Notes: generated by a model from the sequence alone, not told the origin. A DNA stretch of 64,000 bases from Muribaculaceae bacterium (GCA_910573745.1 CAJSYI010000005.1:44678-108677); one strand, 5' to 3'. Shown: positions 8,998 to 17,141, numbered from the stretch's first letter. Translations and numbers: made by a program.

Positions 8998-9771
8998 TTA
9001 TTTGAATTTTTGAATGAAGTTTATCACGACTTTGAGCATATCTTGTGGAAGCATATTCAGTGCCATTTTTTGCATCTCAATCGGTATGCCCCAACGAGCT
9101 TCGGCAAGTGAGCCGACTATTGCAGCAAGGGTATCAGAATCTCCTCCGTGCCATACCGCATTACGGATTGCATCTTCAAAAGAGTTAGACTGATGACAAA
9201 TGAAGAAAGCGAGAGGAACGCATCCCCGACAGGTCTCATCGAAAACCCCACGAGCAGGCACATCCTTAGACCAGTTCTCTCCATAAGTCGATTCAACAAA
9301 ATCGTATATTTCTCCGTCGCAGAATGAGGGATACGACATTGTGCGTAATTTGAAGATAGCTCGCGCCACGGTAGAGGCTCCGATAAGGCCCTCAATATGA
9401 TTGTGAGTAGGAGCTGCCGATGCGAGAGCAGCGCGGAGGGTTTGGGCTTCATCTTTAAACGCCCACCCACAAGGAGAGACGCGCATAGCTGCACCGTTTC
9501 CGAATGAATTGTACGGTTGGGGGTCATCGCTTTGTAGCCACCGAGAGAAAGAACCGCCATACGCGCCCATAGGACGCGGATATTTGCGACACCAATACAA
9601 GATGCTATCTTTGTAGCTTACGCCGCGTAGGATAGCGTCTGCAACGGCTACCGTGCATATTGTGTCATCGGTATAACTGCAATCTTTGTGAAAGAACTCG
9701 AAATTATAGTCATTCGTATTGTTGAACTCGAAACGAGAACCGGCAATGTCGCCTATTATTGCTCCTATCAT
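8998..9771 (-). CDS. ADP-ribosylglycohydrolase (DraG/ARH family)
   Basis: A 257-residue enzyme with the hallmarks of the DraG/ARH all-alpha fold. GAIIGDIAGSRFE is at the N-terminus, the metal ligands T-D-D-T lie at residues 34-37, GNGAAMRVSP at 91-100, and GGDSDT at 209-214 provides the second metal site, followed by AAIVGSLAEARWG. These enzymes remove ADP-ribose from arginine, serine or other acceptors using two Mg ions. Length is normal and all metal ligands appear intact. It sits on the reverse strand 600 bp from an ADP-ribosyltransferase domain fused to a head protein of the same phage. It may reverse that modification, protect phage proteins, or counter a host ADP-ribosylating defence; these are inferences. 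Confidence 0.92.
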   Translation of the reverse strand: MIGAIIGDIAGSRFEFNNTNDYNFEFFHKDCSYTDDTICTVAVADAILRGVSYKDSILYWCRKYPRPMGAYGGSFSRWLQSDDPQPYNSFGNGAAMRVSPCGWAFKDEAQTLRAALASAAPTHNHIEGLIGASTVARAIFKLRTMSYPSFCDGEIYDFVESTYGENWSKDVPARGVFDETCRGCVPLAFFICHQSNSFEDAIRNAVWHGGDSDTLAAIVGSLAEARWGIPIEMQKMALNMLPQDMLKVVINFIQKFK

Positions 9772-10007
9772 TGTTTGTCTTTGTTTTTTATATTTGACAT
9801 ACGCTGCAATGCACCGATGCGGATAATGCAGCGTTTATTCTCGTAACAATCTTTGCCGCGAATGGCATTTGTGAGCGACTTGTATTTTATCCCGATTATA
9901 TCATCGGGCACTTGAAGATATATCGCTTTCAGAGAGCCGAAATAGAGGTCAGTCATTCCCTCGTGTGGCTTTTTGAAGTGAACGTGTACGACTTTCGATG
10001 ATTCCAT
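9768..10007 (-). CDS. Small phage protein, unknown
   Basis: A 79-residue protein whose stop overlaps the start of the ADP-ribosylglycohydrolase gene (4 bp), so the two are coupled. It begins with VVHVHFKKPHEGMTDLYFGS and continues with IYLQVPDDIIGI, which looks like a compact beta-rich domain with a basic end. I recognise no family. It is first in its transcription unit after a probable promoter at 10,033. Confidence 0.6.
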   Translation of the reverse strand: MESSKVVHVHFKKPHEGMTDLYFGSLKAIYLQVPDDIIGIKYKSLTNAIRGKDCYENKRCIIRIGALQRMSNIKNKDKQ

Positions 10008-10032
10008 AATTGCGTTGAATTTTAAGGTATTG

Positions 10033-10040
10033 CAAAATTA
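10033..10040 (-). promoter_or_regulatory. Probable -7 element for the hydrolase operon
   Basis: On the reverse strand this reads TAATTTTG, matching TAnnTTTG, 26 bp before the start at 10,007. The 130-bp gap behind it (10,008-10,137) also holds an interrupted inverted repeat, CGCATTTC (10,063-10,070) and GAAATGCG (10,104-10,111), which may be a hairpin or operator. Confidence 0.4.
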
Positions 10041-10137
10041 CTCATTTCCTTGCGAATCCTCGCATTTCAGCCGTATAAATGTAGATTCTATCGACTGAAA
10101 GCGAGAAATGCGAAATAGGCTAATCTGACAAAGCCTA

Positions 10138-10524
10138 TCAAATATTAAGTTTCGGATACATCAATGAGTAATATCGTTCAAGTGCGCGGCGATAAGCGGC
10201 AGTTTCAAGTGTGATTAACTCTTTGAGCCATCCTTTTGGGTCAGTTCCCCACGATTCTTCAATGCGTGCGAGTTTTTCATCATCGCATTCATTGCCGAGA
10301 GCGCAATGCAGGTCATCAATCCACGCTATCAAGTCAGAGTGATAATAATCCGGGTGCCACTTCTCGATGAAATCAGTTATACCGCTATCATCGAATATCT
10401 GAATCTCACGGTCATAGTAGGTTTTGCCGGAAGCGACATCGCGATATATCGTACCGTTGCTTATCGTTTTGATAACGTCAACTACGCTTATAACTTCGCC
10501 GGTTTCAATGATTAGTGCTTTCAT
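10138..10524 (-). CDS. Hypothetical phage protein
   Basis: A 128-residue protein beginning MKALIIETGEVISVVDVI, a strand-rich start typical of small phage regulatory or inhibitor proteins, followed by acidic helices around WIDDLHCALGNECDDEK and a tyrosine-rich end. No membrane segment or metal site is evident. It lies 3 bp from the 57-residue gene upstream and is probably in one transcript with it. Function unknown. Confidence 0.55.
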   Translation of the reverse strand: MKALIIETGEVISVVDVIKTISNGTIYRDVASGKTYYDREIQIFDDSGITDFIEKWHPDYYHSDLIAWIDDLHCALGNECDDEKLARIEESWGTDPKGWLKELITLETAAYRRALERYYSLMYPKLNI

Positions 10525-10527
10525 CTT

Positions 10528-10701
10528 TCAGTCCTCCCAATCAATATCCGGGTCATTCAAAATTCGAGTTAGAATCTCACGACAACGTGGAGTATCAGCC
10601 TCACGTATGTACTGACGGATAGAACTACGGTATGTCGTTGAATATGCAAGCTCGATAAGTTCCTCATCATTTGCGGTGAGTTTTTCTTTACTGTCTGCCA
10701 T
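10528..10701 (-). CDS. 57-residue phage protein, unknown
   Basis: A short reading frame from ATG at 10,701 to TGA at 10,528, coding for 57 residues. It starts MADSKEKLTANDEELIELAYST and ends DPDIDWED. It is hydrophilic and helical, with a basic middle (YIRE, RCREILTRI). Support comes from its fit between two genes of the same strand with almost no gap and from normal codon use. Function unknown. Confidence 0.5.
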   Translation of the reverse strand: MADSKEKLTANDEELIELAYSTTYRSSIRQYIREADTPRCREILTRILNDPDIDWED

Positions 10702-10717
10702 TATGCTTGTTTTTATG

Positions 10718-10749
10718 GGCGAGAGGCAGCGGCTAACGCCACCTCTCGC
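10718..10749. other. GC-rich hairpin between reverse-strand genes
   Basis: GCGAGAGG (10,719-10,726) pairs with CCTCTCGC (10,742-10,749) across 15 nt that can pair further (GGC/GCC). It lies just past the stop of the gene ending at 10,768. On the reverse strand it is followed by an A-rich tract rather than a U-tract, so it may be a processing or transcript-stability element rather than a standard terminator. Confidence 0.4.
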
Positions 10750-10767
10750 GCCGGTTGATGATTTGTG

Positions 10768-11670
10768 TTAGATGTTGAATTGCTCGTTGAGAAACTGAAC
10801 CATTGCGCGATTCTGCGGCATAAGAGCCGGAATATCCATTGAATCCGCTTTGTAGAGGTCAGTCGCGGCGTTATACAAGTCCCACGCTGAAAGGTGAGCC
10901 GATTCGTGATACTTCAGTAACAAGCTCTCGGTGAATTTCGTTATCTGCGCTTGATTGAGCGGATAGACGCGATTCTCTTTGATTGCCAGGTATGCAGAAT
11001 CGCACTTGACGCGGATAGCTGTCAGCATACCGATGAGCAAGAGTGCTTGTTGTGCGCCGACTTCAATTTCTTTCATACGCTCGATTTTCTCACGCTCGGT
11101 AACGATGATTTTACGAGCGTCAACGAGCCACGATTTAACGACATCGAGAACTTGCGGAATCGTTATCGCCTCGCCTCGACCTTTACCGCGCTCGCTGTAT
11201 GTGGCTATGTATTTGTCAGCACACAGCATCGTTTGATTATGGCATATCTTCACCATATTGCCGAATCCGACTTGAATGCCTTTCTGATGAAAAGCGACTG
11301 CGAGGTTTGTTGTCTTTTCCTCATCGTCAAAGTCCGTGATTCTGATGTTAGCGAAGACGCGGCGCAATATGTGAGCTTCAAAAGCTCTTTCGCCGTACTG
11401 TGCTTCGACTTGCGGAAGCAGCACAACGCCGGGAGTGCTACGGTCTTTGTTCTGCGCGGCGAAGAGGTCGTAAACCTCAACATTGTAGCCAAGATTGGTG
11501 CATTCGTTGATGAGCGTGTTAAGCAGCTCGAAGTGATAGATGCCACGGAGCGGTTTGCCGTAAACATCGTTTTCGCGGTGGGTACGCTCTAATTGAGCGA
11601 GTGAGAGCGTTTGAACTTTCGCCTTGTCGAAGTCAAACATCTTGTTTTCGAGAGTTGTTTCAGTAACCAT
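10768..11670 (-). CDS. DUF932-like phage/plasmid protein (tentative)
   Basis: Start taken at ATG 11,670 (300 residues), because the frame from 11,718 runs into the upstream gene. Recognisable stretches are YGKPLRGIYHFELL, IRITDFDDEEKTTNLAVAFHQKGIQVGFGNMVKICHNQTML split in the middle, and a long helical part with ITVTE-like repeats. The layout, with one conserved middle strand region containing a central G-N and C-H-N, resembles DUF932 proteins of phages and plasmids, often near defence or anti-restriction genes. I did not identify catalytic residues. It is the largest gene of the reverse block after the hydrolase. Confidence 0.5.
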   Translation of the reverse strand: MVTETTLENKMFDFDKAKVQTLSLAQLERTHRENDVYGKPLRGIYHFELLNTLINECTNLGYNVEVYDLFAAQNKDRSTPGVVLLPQVEAQYGERAFEAHILRRVFANIRITDFDDEEKTTNLAVAFHQKGIQVGFGNMVKICHNQTMLCADKYIATYSERGKGRGEAITIPQVLDVVKSWLVDARKIIVTEREKIERMKEIEVGAQQALLLIGMLTAIRVKCDSAYLAIKENRVYPLNQAQITKFTESLLLKYHESAHLSAWDLYNAATDLYKADSMDIPALMPQNRAMVQFLNEQFNI

Positions 11671-11690
11671 TTGCGTTGTATTTAGAGTTA

Positions 11691-11930
11691 TTATTTTACT
11701 TCTTTTAGCGTCACACAATCATAGTAACGACCCGATATGCTGAAGCTCTTATTAATGGCATTGATTAGCGATTTGATAGTTTTGGGCTTACGAGATATGC
11801 GAGAATCGCGACTATTGCCAATCTCCAATGTATAGCTGAAATATTCAGTCAATTCATCAAGAGTGCCGGACACTTCACGCTCACTTCTGATTGTGGAGCG
11901 AATGACGGTATATATCTTTTTCGTTGCCAT
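11691..11930 (-). CDS. Small phage protein, unknown
   Basis: A 79-residue basic protein, MATKKIYTVIRSTIRSE at the start, with a later stretch RISRKPKTIKSLINAINKSF. The composition and size suit a small nucleic-acid or protein-binding factor. It lies 20 bp ahead of the DUF932-like gene on the same strand. No known family. Confidence 0.55.
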   Translation of the reverse strand: MATKKIYTVIRSTIRSEREVSGTLDELTEYFSYTLEIGNSRDSRISRKPKTIKSLINAINKSFSISGRYYDCVTLKEVK

Positions 11931-11941
11931 GTCACTATGCT

Positions 11942-12151
11942 TTAGAATTTATCGACTGCCAAGCCTTTGGGATTCATCGAGAGTGAGAATCCGGCATCGG
12001 TGAGTTGCTTGATAACACTCGCGTTGCTCTGATGAATGAGAATTGCGTATGTGTGCGAGTAGTTATCATTGACCGGCACATTGAAAGACACGGTAATTGA
12101 GTTGCTTTTGCTGATGATGCCGATTGCTTCGGCGAGATATTCGGGTTTCAT
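11942..12151 (-). CDS. Small phage protein, unknown
   Basis: A 69-residue protein with an N-terminal helix (EYLAEAIGIISKSNS) and strands around ITVSFNVPVNDNYSHTYAILIHQ. It is soluble by composition. It is read with its neighbours from the leftward promoter near 12,365. Function unknown. Confidence 0.55.
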   Translation of the reverse strand: MKPEYLAEAIGIISKSNSITVSFNVPVNDNYSHTYAILIHQSNASVIKQLTDAGFSLSMNPKGLAVDKF

Positions 12152-12176
12152 TTGCGTTGAGATTGAGGGTTGATGT

Positions 12177-12332
12177 TTAGAAGTCAGCTTTGAGTTTGAG
12201 AAGACGCAGGCACTCTTTCAATTCGCTGTCGGTGTACTTGCTTGCCATCTCTTTTGAGATGCAGTTGAGATTAGCGGCTAACTCGATAGCTCTCTCTCGG
12301 CTCACTTTGATTGTTTTCTTTCGCATTTTCAT
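12177..12332 (-). CDS. 51-residue basic phage protein
   Basis: A short frame from ATG 12,332 to TAA 12,177. It is a basic, helical protein (MKMRKKTIKVSRERAIELA...) ending LRLLKLKADF. It is the first gene after the leftward promoter at 12,365, a position where phages often place small regulators. No motif allows a firm call. Confidence 0.5.
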   Translation of the reverse strand: MKMRKKTIKVSRERAIELAANLNCISKEMASKYTDSELKECLRLLKLKADF

Positions 12333-12364
12333 TTTCGTTATCTATTAAGTATTGTTTGATACTG

Positions 12365-12392
12365 CAAAGTTATAGACTATCCTAATAATAGG
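12365..12392 (-). promoter_or_regulatory. Leftward promoter of the reverse-strand block
   Basis: CAAAGTTA at 12,365-12,372 reads TAACTTTG on the reverse strand, a Bacteroidales -7 element about 33 bp before the first reverse gene. CCTAATAATAGG (12,381-12,392) beside it is an inverted repeat related to the ACCTAnTAGGT motif of the phage promoters. Confidence 0.5.
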
Positions 12393-12493
12393 CAACTATT
12401 TTAGTGGCTATTTTTCAAGAAAATTTCGCTTAAATTCCTATTTTACTTATAGGTAGCGACTTGTGAGAAATAAAAATTGTGTAATTTTTCATA

Positions 12494-12532
12494 ACCTAAT
12501 AGGTATTATATAAAAATTTCTGCCTATCTTTG
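12494..12532 (+). promoter_or_regulatory. Rightward promoter of the head genes
   Basis: The -7 element TATCTTTG lies at 12,525-12,532, 37 bp before the scaffold-like gene. ACCTAATAGGT (12,494-12,504), a perfect palindrome around one central base, lies 20 bp upstream of it. The AT-rich 237-bp gap 12,333-12,569 therefore holds divergent promoters for the two blocks. Confidence 0.6.
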
Positions 12533-12569
12533 CGCGTACTGAATATTCAAACATCAATCGCACATTGCA

Positions 12570-13166
12570 ATGAAGAAGAAATTATTGGCGGCATTGACCG
12601 CAAAATGTAAGCAATACGGACTTACACCCAAAGCAATCGAAGAACTCGTTGAAATCGGAGCTTCAGGCCTCACGGAAGAAGCTACCGATGACGAAATAGC
12701 CGCAAAAGTGGATTCGCTCGTTCCCTACGCAAAAGCGATGCAAGGGGAGATAACGAGGAAGTCACGCAAAAAATCATCTGCCAAGCCATCCAAAGATGAG
12801 GGCGACGGAGAGGAAGAAGACGGCGAAACCGGCGAAGATGACGAACCGGCATGGATGAAAAAAGTTAATGAACGACTTGAAGCACTCGAAACCGAGAACA
12901 AGACGCTCAAAGAAGAAAAAGCCAAGACGGAACGCGCCTCGCTTATCGCTGACAAGGCAAAGAAGCTCGGAATCCCCGAATATCTCGTAAAGCGAATGTC
13001 ATTCGCCGAAGATGCTGACCTCGACAAGGAGCTATCCGACCTTAAACAAGACCTTGTTAACAACAATCTCATGCCGAAAGACCGTTCGCATGAACTCGGA
13101 ACTTCTGAAGAAGAAGCGAAAGCGGCTGCCGAAGCCTGGGCGCAGACGCTCCCCGACAAAAAGTAA
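12570..13166 (+). CDS. Scaffold-like head assembly protein
   Basis: A 198-residue protein, highly charged, with an acidic and glycine-rich middle (residues 74-91) and a coiled-coil stretch (MKKVNERLEALETENKTLKEEKAK). This composition and the location just before the decoration-like and capsid genes fit a scaffold that shapes the prohead and then leaves it. There is no protease motif. The call rests mainly on composition and synteny. Confidence 0.6.
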   Translation: MKKKLLAALTAKCKQYGLTPKAIEELVEIGASGLTEEATDDEIAAKVDSLVPYAKAMQGEITRKSRKKSSAKPSKDEGDGEEEDGETGEDDEPAWMKKVNERLEALETENKTLKEEKAKTERASLIADKAKKLGIPEYLVKRMSFAEDADLDKELSDLKQDLVNNNLMPKDRSHELGTSEEEAKAAAEAWAQTLPDKK

Positions 13167-13201
13167 GGTCAATTATCAACTTCTAATTCATCAACCCTAC
13201 A

Positions 13202-13816
13202 ATGGCTATTGAATTTAAGACACAACAGATTCCGGGTCGTTTCCCGGAGATTTGGCGCGGTGAATGCAAAATGCTCCCCGGTGGCTTCAAGCCTGTGCAG
13301 GAATTTCCGAACGGAACAGTAGTGCGCCGCGCAACGCCTTTGTATGTCGATTTTGACGCTATGACTGCCGCAGTCTGCAAGACAGCGACTGTACTCAACG
13401 GCGGCACCACAAAGGAAGTGAGAGTCCCCAAAGGTCACTATTTCGTGAATGGTGACAAAATCATTAAGCACGGTGCAGATGCGCTCGGAGAAATTGACAC
13501 TATCGACCGAAGCAACGATGCCTACGACATTCTGAAGCTCAAAGCGGCATACACCGGCATCAAAGCCGATGATGTCATTGCCGAGGGTATCGCAGACACC
13601 GAGGGCGAAGCAGCTACAACCACAAACCGTGTACGCTACACCCCCAACAACATCAACGGCGAAGACAAAGAGTTTACCGGGCGCGGACTGCCTACGCTCG
13701 ATGCCGCTTACGAAGCCGTAGTACTCGTGCCGTCACTTCTCTTCCCGATGCTGCCGGAATGGTTAACCGGCATCGCGCTCAAAAACAACCCCAACATCAT
13801 CTACATTAAACAGTAA
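13202..13816 (+). CDS. Head decoration/stabilisation-like protein
   Basis: A 204-residue protein placed immediately before the capsid gene. It is glycine and valine rich with features of a beta barrel: PNGTVVRRATPLYVDFD and TKEVRVPKGHYFVNGDKII. Head decoration proteins of many phages have this size and position. The last third (LLFPMLPEWLTGIALKNNP) is less typical. I cannot exclude another head role. Confidence 0.5.
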   Translation: MAIEFKTQQIPGRFPEIWRGECKMLPGGFKPVQEFPNGTVVRRATPLYVDFDAMTAAVCKTATVLNGGTTKEVRVPKGHYFVNGDKIIKHGADALGEIDTIDRSNDAYDILKLKAAYTGIKADDVIAEGIADTEGEAATTTNRVRYTPNNINGEDKEFTGRGLPTLDAAYEAVVLVPSLLFPMLPEWLTGIALKNNPNIIYIKQ

Positions 13817-13821
13817 TCGCT

Positions 13822-14934
13822 ATGCCACCTAAAGAATTTTTATATAGCTCCGTGTTCGGAGACCTCACAAAAGAGGTGCAGATTCGATTCGATGCTGCAA
13901 GCAAACTCAACAAGCAGCTTTTCGACCAAGTAATCTTCGAGCGATTCATGCACTGGGATGACCCCACAATCGAACTCGACTTTGAGGAGCTTATCGGCAA
14001 ATACAATATCACGATAGCCGCACCGACTATCGGTGAAAATGCCGCCGAGCCGATTATGGGTACTTCGGGTGTTGAAACGCTCAAAGAAACGCTCGTAAAT
14101 CACGCGCTCACGCTCCCGATGCTGATGAAGACCTATCGAAAGATTCTTTCGTTACTCAACAGCAATCTAATCAAAGACGAAGACAAAAAGAATCGCCTCA
14201 TAAGCATTATGATGGGCGACATTCAGACCGTAGTCAATGCCGTTTACGGCAAGCTCGATATGATTTTCCTCGGCGCACTCTCGAATGAGGGCAAATTCGT
14301 CTTCGATGAAACGACCAACCCGGAGGGCGGTGTCAAAGGCTCTATCTCGTTCAATCAGCCGGGCGAGAACATCGCAAGCTGCAAAACCGCGTGGACGCTC
14401 GAAAACATCGATACCGTAGATTGTTTCGAGGACATTCAAGCGATACTTGACGCATCGCAGGATAAAGTCGCGCTTGCAAAGGCACTCCTTTCGCCCTCGC
14501 GAATCTCGTATATGTGCCGCACCAAGAAGATGAAGCAGTTGATTTGGGGCGCAGACAAATCATCGAAGCCGGTACTTCTCCGCGACATCAACGACTTCAT
14601 GGAAACGAACAATTACCCGGTATTCGAGCCGATTCGCCGTATTGTCCGCATTCAGAAAGGGCGTGAGGCTATTCCTTACGCTCCTTGGAATCAAGACAAC
14701 ATCGTATTCGTGCCTGCCGGCGAACTCGGCGTTGTCAAGAATGCCTACTCGGATTGTGAGCTGAAGCCGGACGAGGGAGTTTCATACTCCAAGTATGGCC
14801 GTATCGTCACTTCGCTTTGGAGTGTCGGTCAGAAAGAAGGCTCGAAGCATACCGAGTACACCAAAGCCGAATCACAGTCGCTGCCGGTCATAACCGAAAT
14901 GAACGGCATCTACACCCTCAAAACCGTAGCATAG
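13822..14934 (+). CDS. Major capsid protein
   Basis: A 370-residue protein between decoration-like and connector genes, the normal position of the major head protein. It has a helical N-terminal arm, a run of long loops, and a C-terminal part with APWNQDNIVFVPAGELGVVKNAYSDCEL (in two parts), resembling the P-domain end of HK97-fold capsids, where VFVPAGxLG is common. It assembles the icosahedral shell around the scaffold. Signature residues are not diagnostic by eye, so the call depends on size, order and this end motif. Confidence 0.8.
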   Translation: MPPKEFLYSSVFGDLTKEVQIRFDAASKLNKQLFDQVIFERFMHWDDPTIELDFEELIGKYNITIAAPTIGENAAEPIMGTSGVETLKETLVNHALTLPMLMKTYRKILSLLNSNLIKDEDKKNRLISIMMGDIQTVVNAVYGKLDMIFLGALSNEGKFVFDETTNPEGGVKGSISFNQPGENIASCKTAWTLENIDTVDCFEDIQAILDASQDKVALAKALLSPSRISYMCRTKKMKQLIWGADKSSKPVLLRDINDFMETNNYPVFEPIRRIVRIQKGREAIPYAPWNQDNIVFVPAGELGVVKNAYSDCELKPDEGVSYSKYGRIVTSLWSVGQKEGSKHTEYTKAESQSLPVITEMNGIYTLKTVA

Positions 14935-14941
14935 TAAAGCC

Positions 14942-15274
14942 GTGAAGAATCTCGAAGCGTTAAGCCACCTTTGCAATGCTATCGTGAATACCTTTTACCC
15001 GGATAGCGCGACACTCAAATTCGCGCTATTCAATGAGGGTATCGACCCACAAGCGGAAGCCACACCGAAAGATGCAACAATCTTTCGGGTGGCAATCCGC
15101 ATTGTCATGGGTTATGTCGAGAGCAGCCGGAGCGAGAATGGCGTGTCAACTTCCGTTCGCGAAGATGCCGTGAAAGAATCGCTCGCTTTTTGGTGCAAGC
15201 AATACGGACTTGACGCAGACGAGGAACTAAACGACTATCTACGGACTATTGATGATGCTACTAACTTTTGGTGA
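14942..15274 (+). CDS. Head-tail connector protein
   Basis: A 110-residue helical protein starting with GTG at 14,942, 7 bp after the capsid stop. Its size, charge and place match gp15/gp6-type connectors that bind the portal ring. The C-terminus (DEELNDYLRTIDDATNFW) is acidic and aromatic. No ATG is available near the start, so the GTG start is needed. Confidence 0.6.
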   Translation: MKNLEALSHLCNAIVNTFYPDSATLKFALFNEGIDPQAEATPKDATIFRVAIRIVMGYVESSRSENGVSTSVREDAVKESLAFWCKQYGLDADEELNDYLRTIDDATNFW

Positions 15275-15276
15275 GA

Positions 15277-15591
15277 ATGAGAACAAACGGCACACTTCAA
15301 TATCAGATAATCGTACCCGGCGAGGTAAACGAGTTTGGAGAGCCTACCGAAGCCACTACCGTATGGAGTGACCCGATAGCTTGCTCAATCAAAACGAACT
15401 CTGACAACCGCAAGGGCAAGTACGAAGACGGCGAGTTTCGCATGGCATCATTCACCGTGCTTATCGAGAATGACGAAACAGCACAGTTTGACCGCGTGAA
15501 GCTGACCCGGCACTCTGAAGAACTTGGCGAATATCGGGTAATGAACCGTGAGCCGCTGACAACTGTAGGACGCATTCAGATAGTTGTGTAA
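15277..15591 (+). CDS. Head-tail adaptor (stopper) protein
   Basis: I start at ATG 15,277 (104 residues); earlier TTG/GTG codons at 15,268-15,271 overlap the preceding stop. The strand pattern LQYQIIVPGEVNEFGEPTEATTVW and the ending EYRVMNREPLTTVGRIQIVV match SPP1 gp16-like stoppers, beta-barrel proteins that close the connector after packaging. The gene ends in TAATGG, sharing bases with the next start. Confidence 0.7.
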   Translation: MRTNGTLQYQIIVPGEVNEFGEPTEATTVWSDPIACSIKTNSDNRKGKYEDGEFRMASFTVLIENDETAQFDRVKLTRHSEELGEYRVMNREPLTTVGRIQIVV

Positions 15592-16085
15592 TGGCAAAGA
15601 CAACGCAGACACACGGCAAATACAAAGGCGTGTTGGTATCAAAGACCGACACACGCAAGCTGTATCAATCGCTGAAGATTAAGCGAAAGGAGCTTATAGC
15701 GCATATCGTTAAGCAATTTTCGTATATCGGCGAGGCTTGCATCAAAATTGCGCGTGAAAGCGGAGATTACAACGACATTACCGGCAATCTACGAAGCTCT
15801 ATCGGGTATGTGATTCTCGTTGACGGCGAAGTTAAGGTGCATGGCGCGACAAAACAGTATTCCGGCAAACAAGGTAATGGGGCGCAAGGCGTGGCAGAGG
15901 GTCAAGCTCTCTTAAAGCGACTGCAATCTAAATTTCCTTGGGGCGTAGTGCTGATTGTGTGCGCCGGTATGGAGTATGCCGCTTATGTCGAAAACGTGCG
16001 TGGCAAAAACGTACTCGCATCTGCCGAACTCGAAGCCGAAAGACTACTTAACAAACTTCTCAAAGGATATATAACGCCACAATGA
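15591..16085 (+). CDS. HK97 gp10-like tail/neck protein
   Basis: A 164-residue basic protein. It has an amphipathic helix KELIAHIVKQFSYIGEACIKIAR and the segment DITGNLRSSIGYVI, which is the classic TGxLRxSI box of HK97 gp10/neck proteins, followed by GMEYAAYVE, another family feature. It connects head completion to the tail. It overlaps both neighbours by a few bases, consistent with a coupled operon. Confidence 0.8.
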   Translation: MAKTTQTHGKYKGVLVSKTDTRKLYQSLKIKRKELIAHIVKQFSYIGEACIKIARESGDYNDITGNLRSSIGYVILVDGEVKVHGATKQYSGKQGNGAQGVAEGQALLKRLQSKFPWGVVLIVCAGMEYAAYVENVRGKNVLASAELEAERLLNKLLKGYITPQ

Positions 16086-16492
16086 CGAAAACGGAAATAG
16101 ACTTTGAGCGTGACTTCTATACGCTCGTGAAGAACAGCAAACTTGGCTCTGCAATTCGTGGTAGCGTTTACCGAAGCGATATGCGCCCGGACAACGCTAA
16201 TAGCGAAGATTTGGTTGTCAAGTTTCTTGCCGGGACTGACGAACAAGTGCAGTCCGGCACGATGCTCATTCACATCTATGTGCCTGACATTGCCAACAAC
16301 AGCGGTCGCAAGGTCGAAGACAAAGCGAGAGTCGGGGTATTGGAAAGCGCGATTATTGAGTTTGTGAAGAATTGCGAAGACACCGAGTATCTGATTAAGT
16401 GTGACGGACTTCCGAAATCAACGGAACTCACCGAGAATATAGAGCAACATCTAATAGTAGCACGATTAAAATTTCAACGATTAACACAGTAA
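16082..16492 (+). CDS. Tail terminator/completion protein
   Basis: A 136-residue protein between the gp10-like and tail tube genes, the common place of the tail terminator (lambda gpU type). It has mixed strands and helices, for example SGTMLIHIYVPDI followed by a helix with a long acidic face. It would cap the tail at the length set by the tape measure protein. Sequence support is modest; the order of genes is the chief evidence. Confidence 0.6.
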   Translation: MTKTEIDFERDFYTLVKNSKLGSAIRGSVYRSDMRPDNANSEDLVVKFLAGTDEQVQSGTMLIHIYVPDIANNSGRKVEDKARVGVLESAIIEFVKNCEDTEYLIKCDGLPKSTELTENIEQHLIVARLKFQRLTQ

Positions 16493-16496
16493 GATT

Positions 16497-17087
16497 ATGA
16501 AACGTAAGAAAATCATTATGTCATGGTCGGAATGCCGTGTTGAAATCGGGCATACCGGGGAGAACGATGCAATGGCAACGCAACTCGTTTCGGTTGGCAC
16601 GATAAACGACAAATCGACCTCGCTTGCTACTTCAGACGGCGAAACTCTGACAGCGAAAGCATCCGGCGGCAAGACCGTAGCCGAGGAAGAGGGCGAACCC
16701 GAAGTAACAATCACCACTCGCGTAAAGGAAATGGACTTCGACACCGAGCATCTCCTTACTGGCGCGGTTATCAGCACAGACGGTGACGAACTCGATGTTA
16801 ATACCAACATCGTACAAGGCGAATTTTCGGTCAAAGTCACTCCGAAGAATATAGGGGCGCAGGGCATCAAAGCTCCCAAATGCTCCGTCAAATTCCGCCC
16901 CGGCTCTTCCGAGGAAGAAGGCTCGTATGTTGACCTCACATTCAAAGTCATCGAAACTGAAGCCGGACTCCTCTACAAGAAGTTTAGGGTCAAAAAAACG
17001 GACTGGGCAGACCCCACGTTTGCATCTGACCTTAACGCCGCGAAAGCCGCTGCCCCGGCAAAGCAGAACGCACCCGATGAAGCATAA
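16497..17087 (+). CDS. Major tail tube protein
   Basis: A 196-residue beta-rich protein: MSWSECRVEIG at the start, LATSDGETLTAKASGGKTVAEEEGEPEVTITTRVKEMDF in two halves, and FSVKVTPKNIGAQGIKAPKCSVKFRPGS. The pattern fits a tail-tube subunit of siphoviruses; hexameric rings of it form the tube. It is followed by an alanine-rich tail and then by an unusual tRNA gene. An alternative start at 16,518 would remove seven residues. Confidence 0.7.
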   Translation: MKRKKIIMSWSECRVEIGHTGENDAMATQLVSVGTINDKSTSLATSDGETLTAKASGGKTVAEEEGEPEVTITTRVKEMDFDTEHLLTGAVISTDGDELDVNTNIVQGEFSVKVTPKNIGAQGIKAPKCSVKFRPGSSEEEGSYVDLTFKVIETEAGLLYKKFRVKKTDWADPTFASDLNAAKAAAPAKQNAPDEA

Positions 17088-17141
17088 CACTCTGACAAGC
17101 GGAAAGACGCCCTTTCGAGTTGGAGGTGAAACTCGCACTTT

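Noticed and set aside
10042..10137. A possible second small gene in the 130-bp gap
   Set aside because: No frame with a start and reasonable length; only an inverted repeat and promoter element were seen.
10951..11592. A 213-residue forward frame opposite the DUF932-like gene
   Set aside because: The reverse-strand gene fits the block and its neighbours; the forward frame has no context or motif.
16143..16367. A 74-residue alternative frame in the tail terminator gene
   Set aside because: It lies inside a longer frame that fits the operon, and has no start context.
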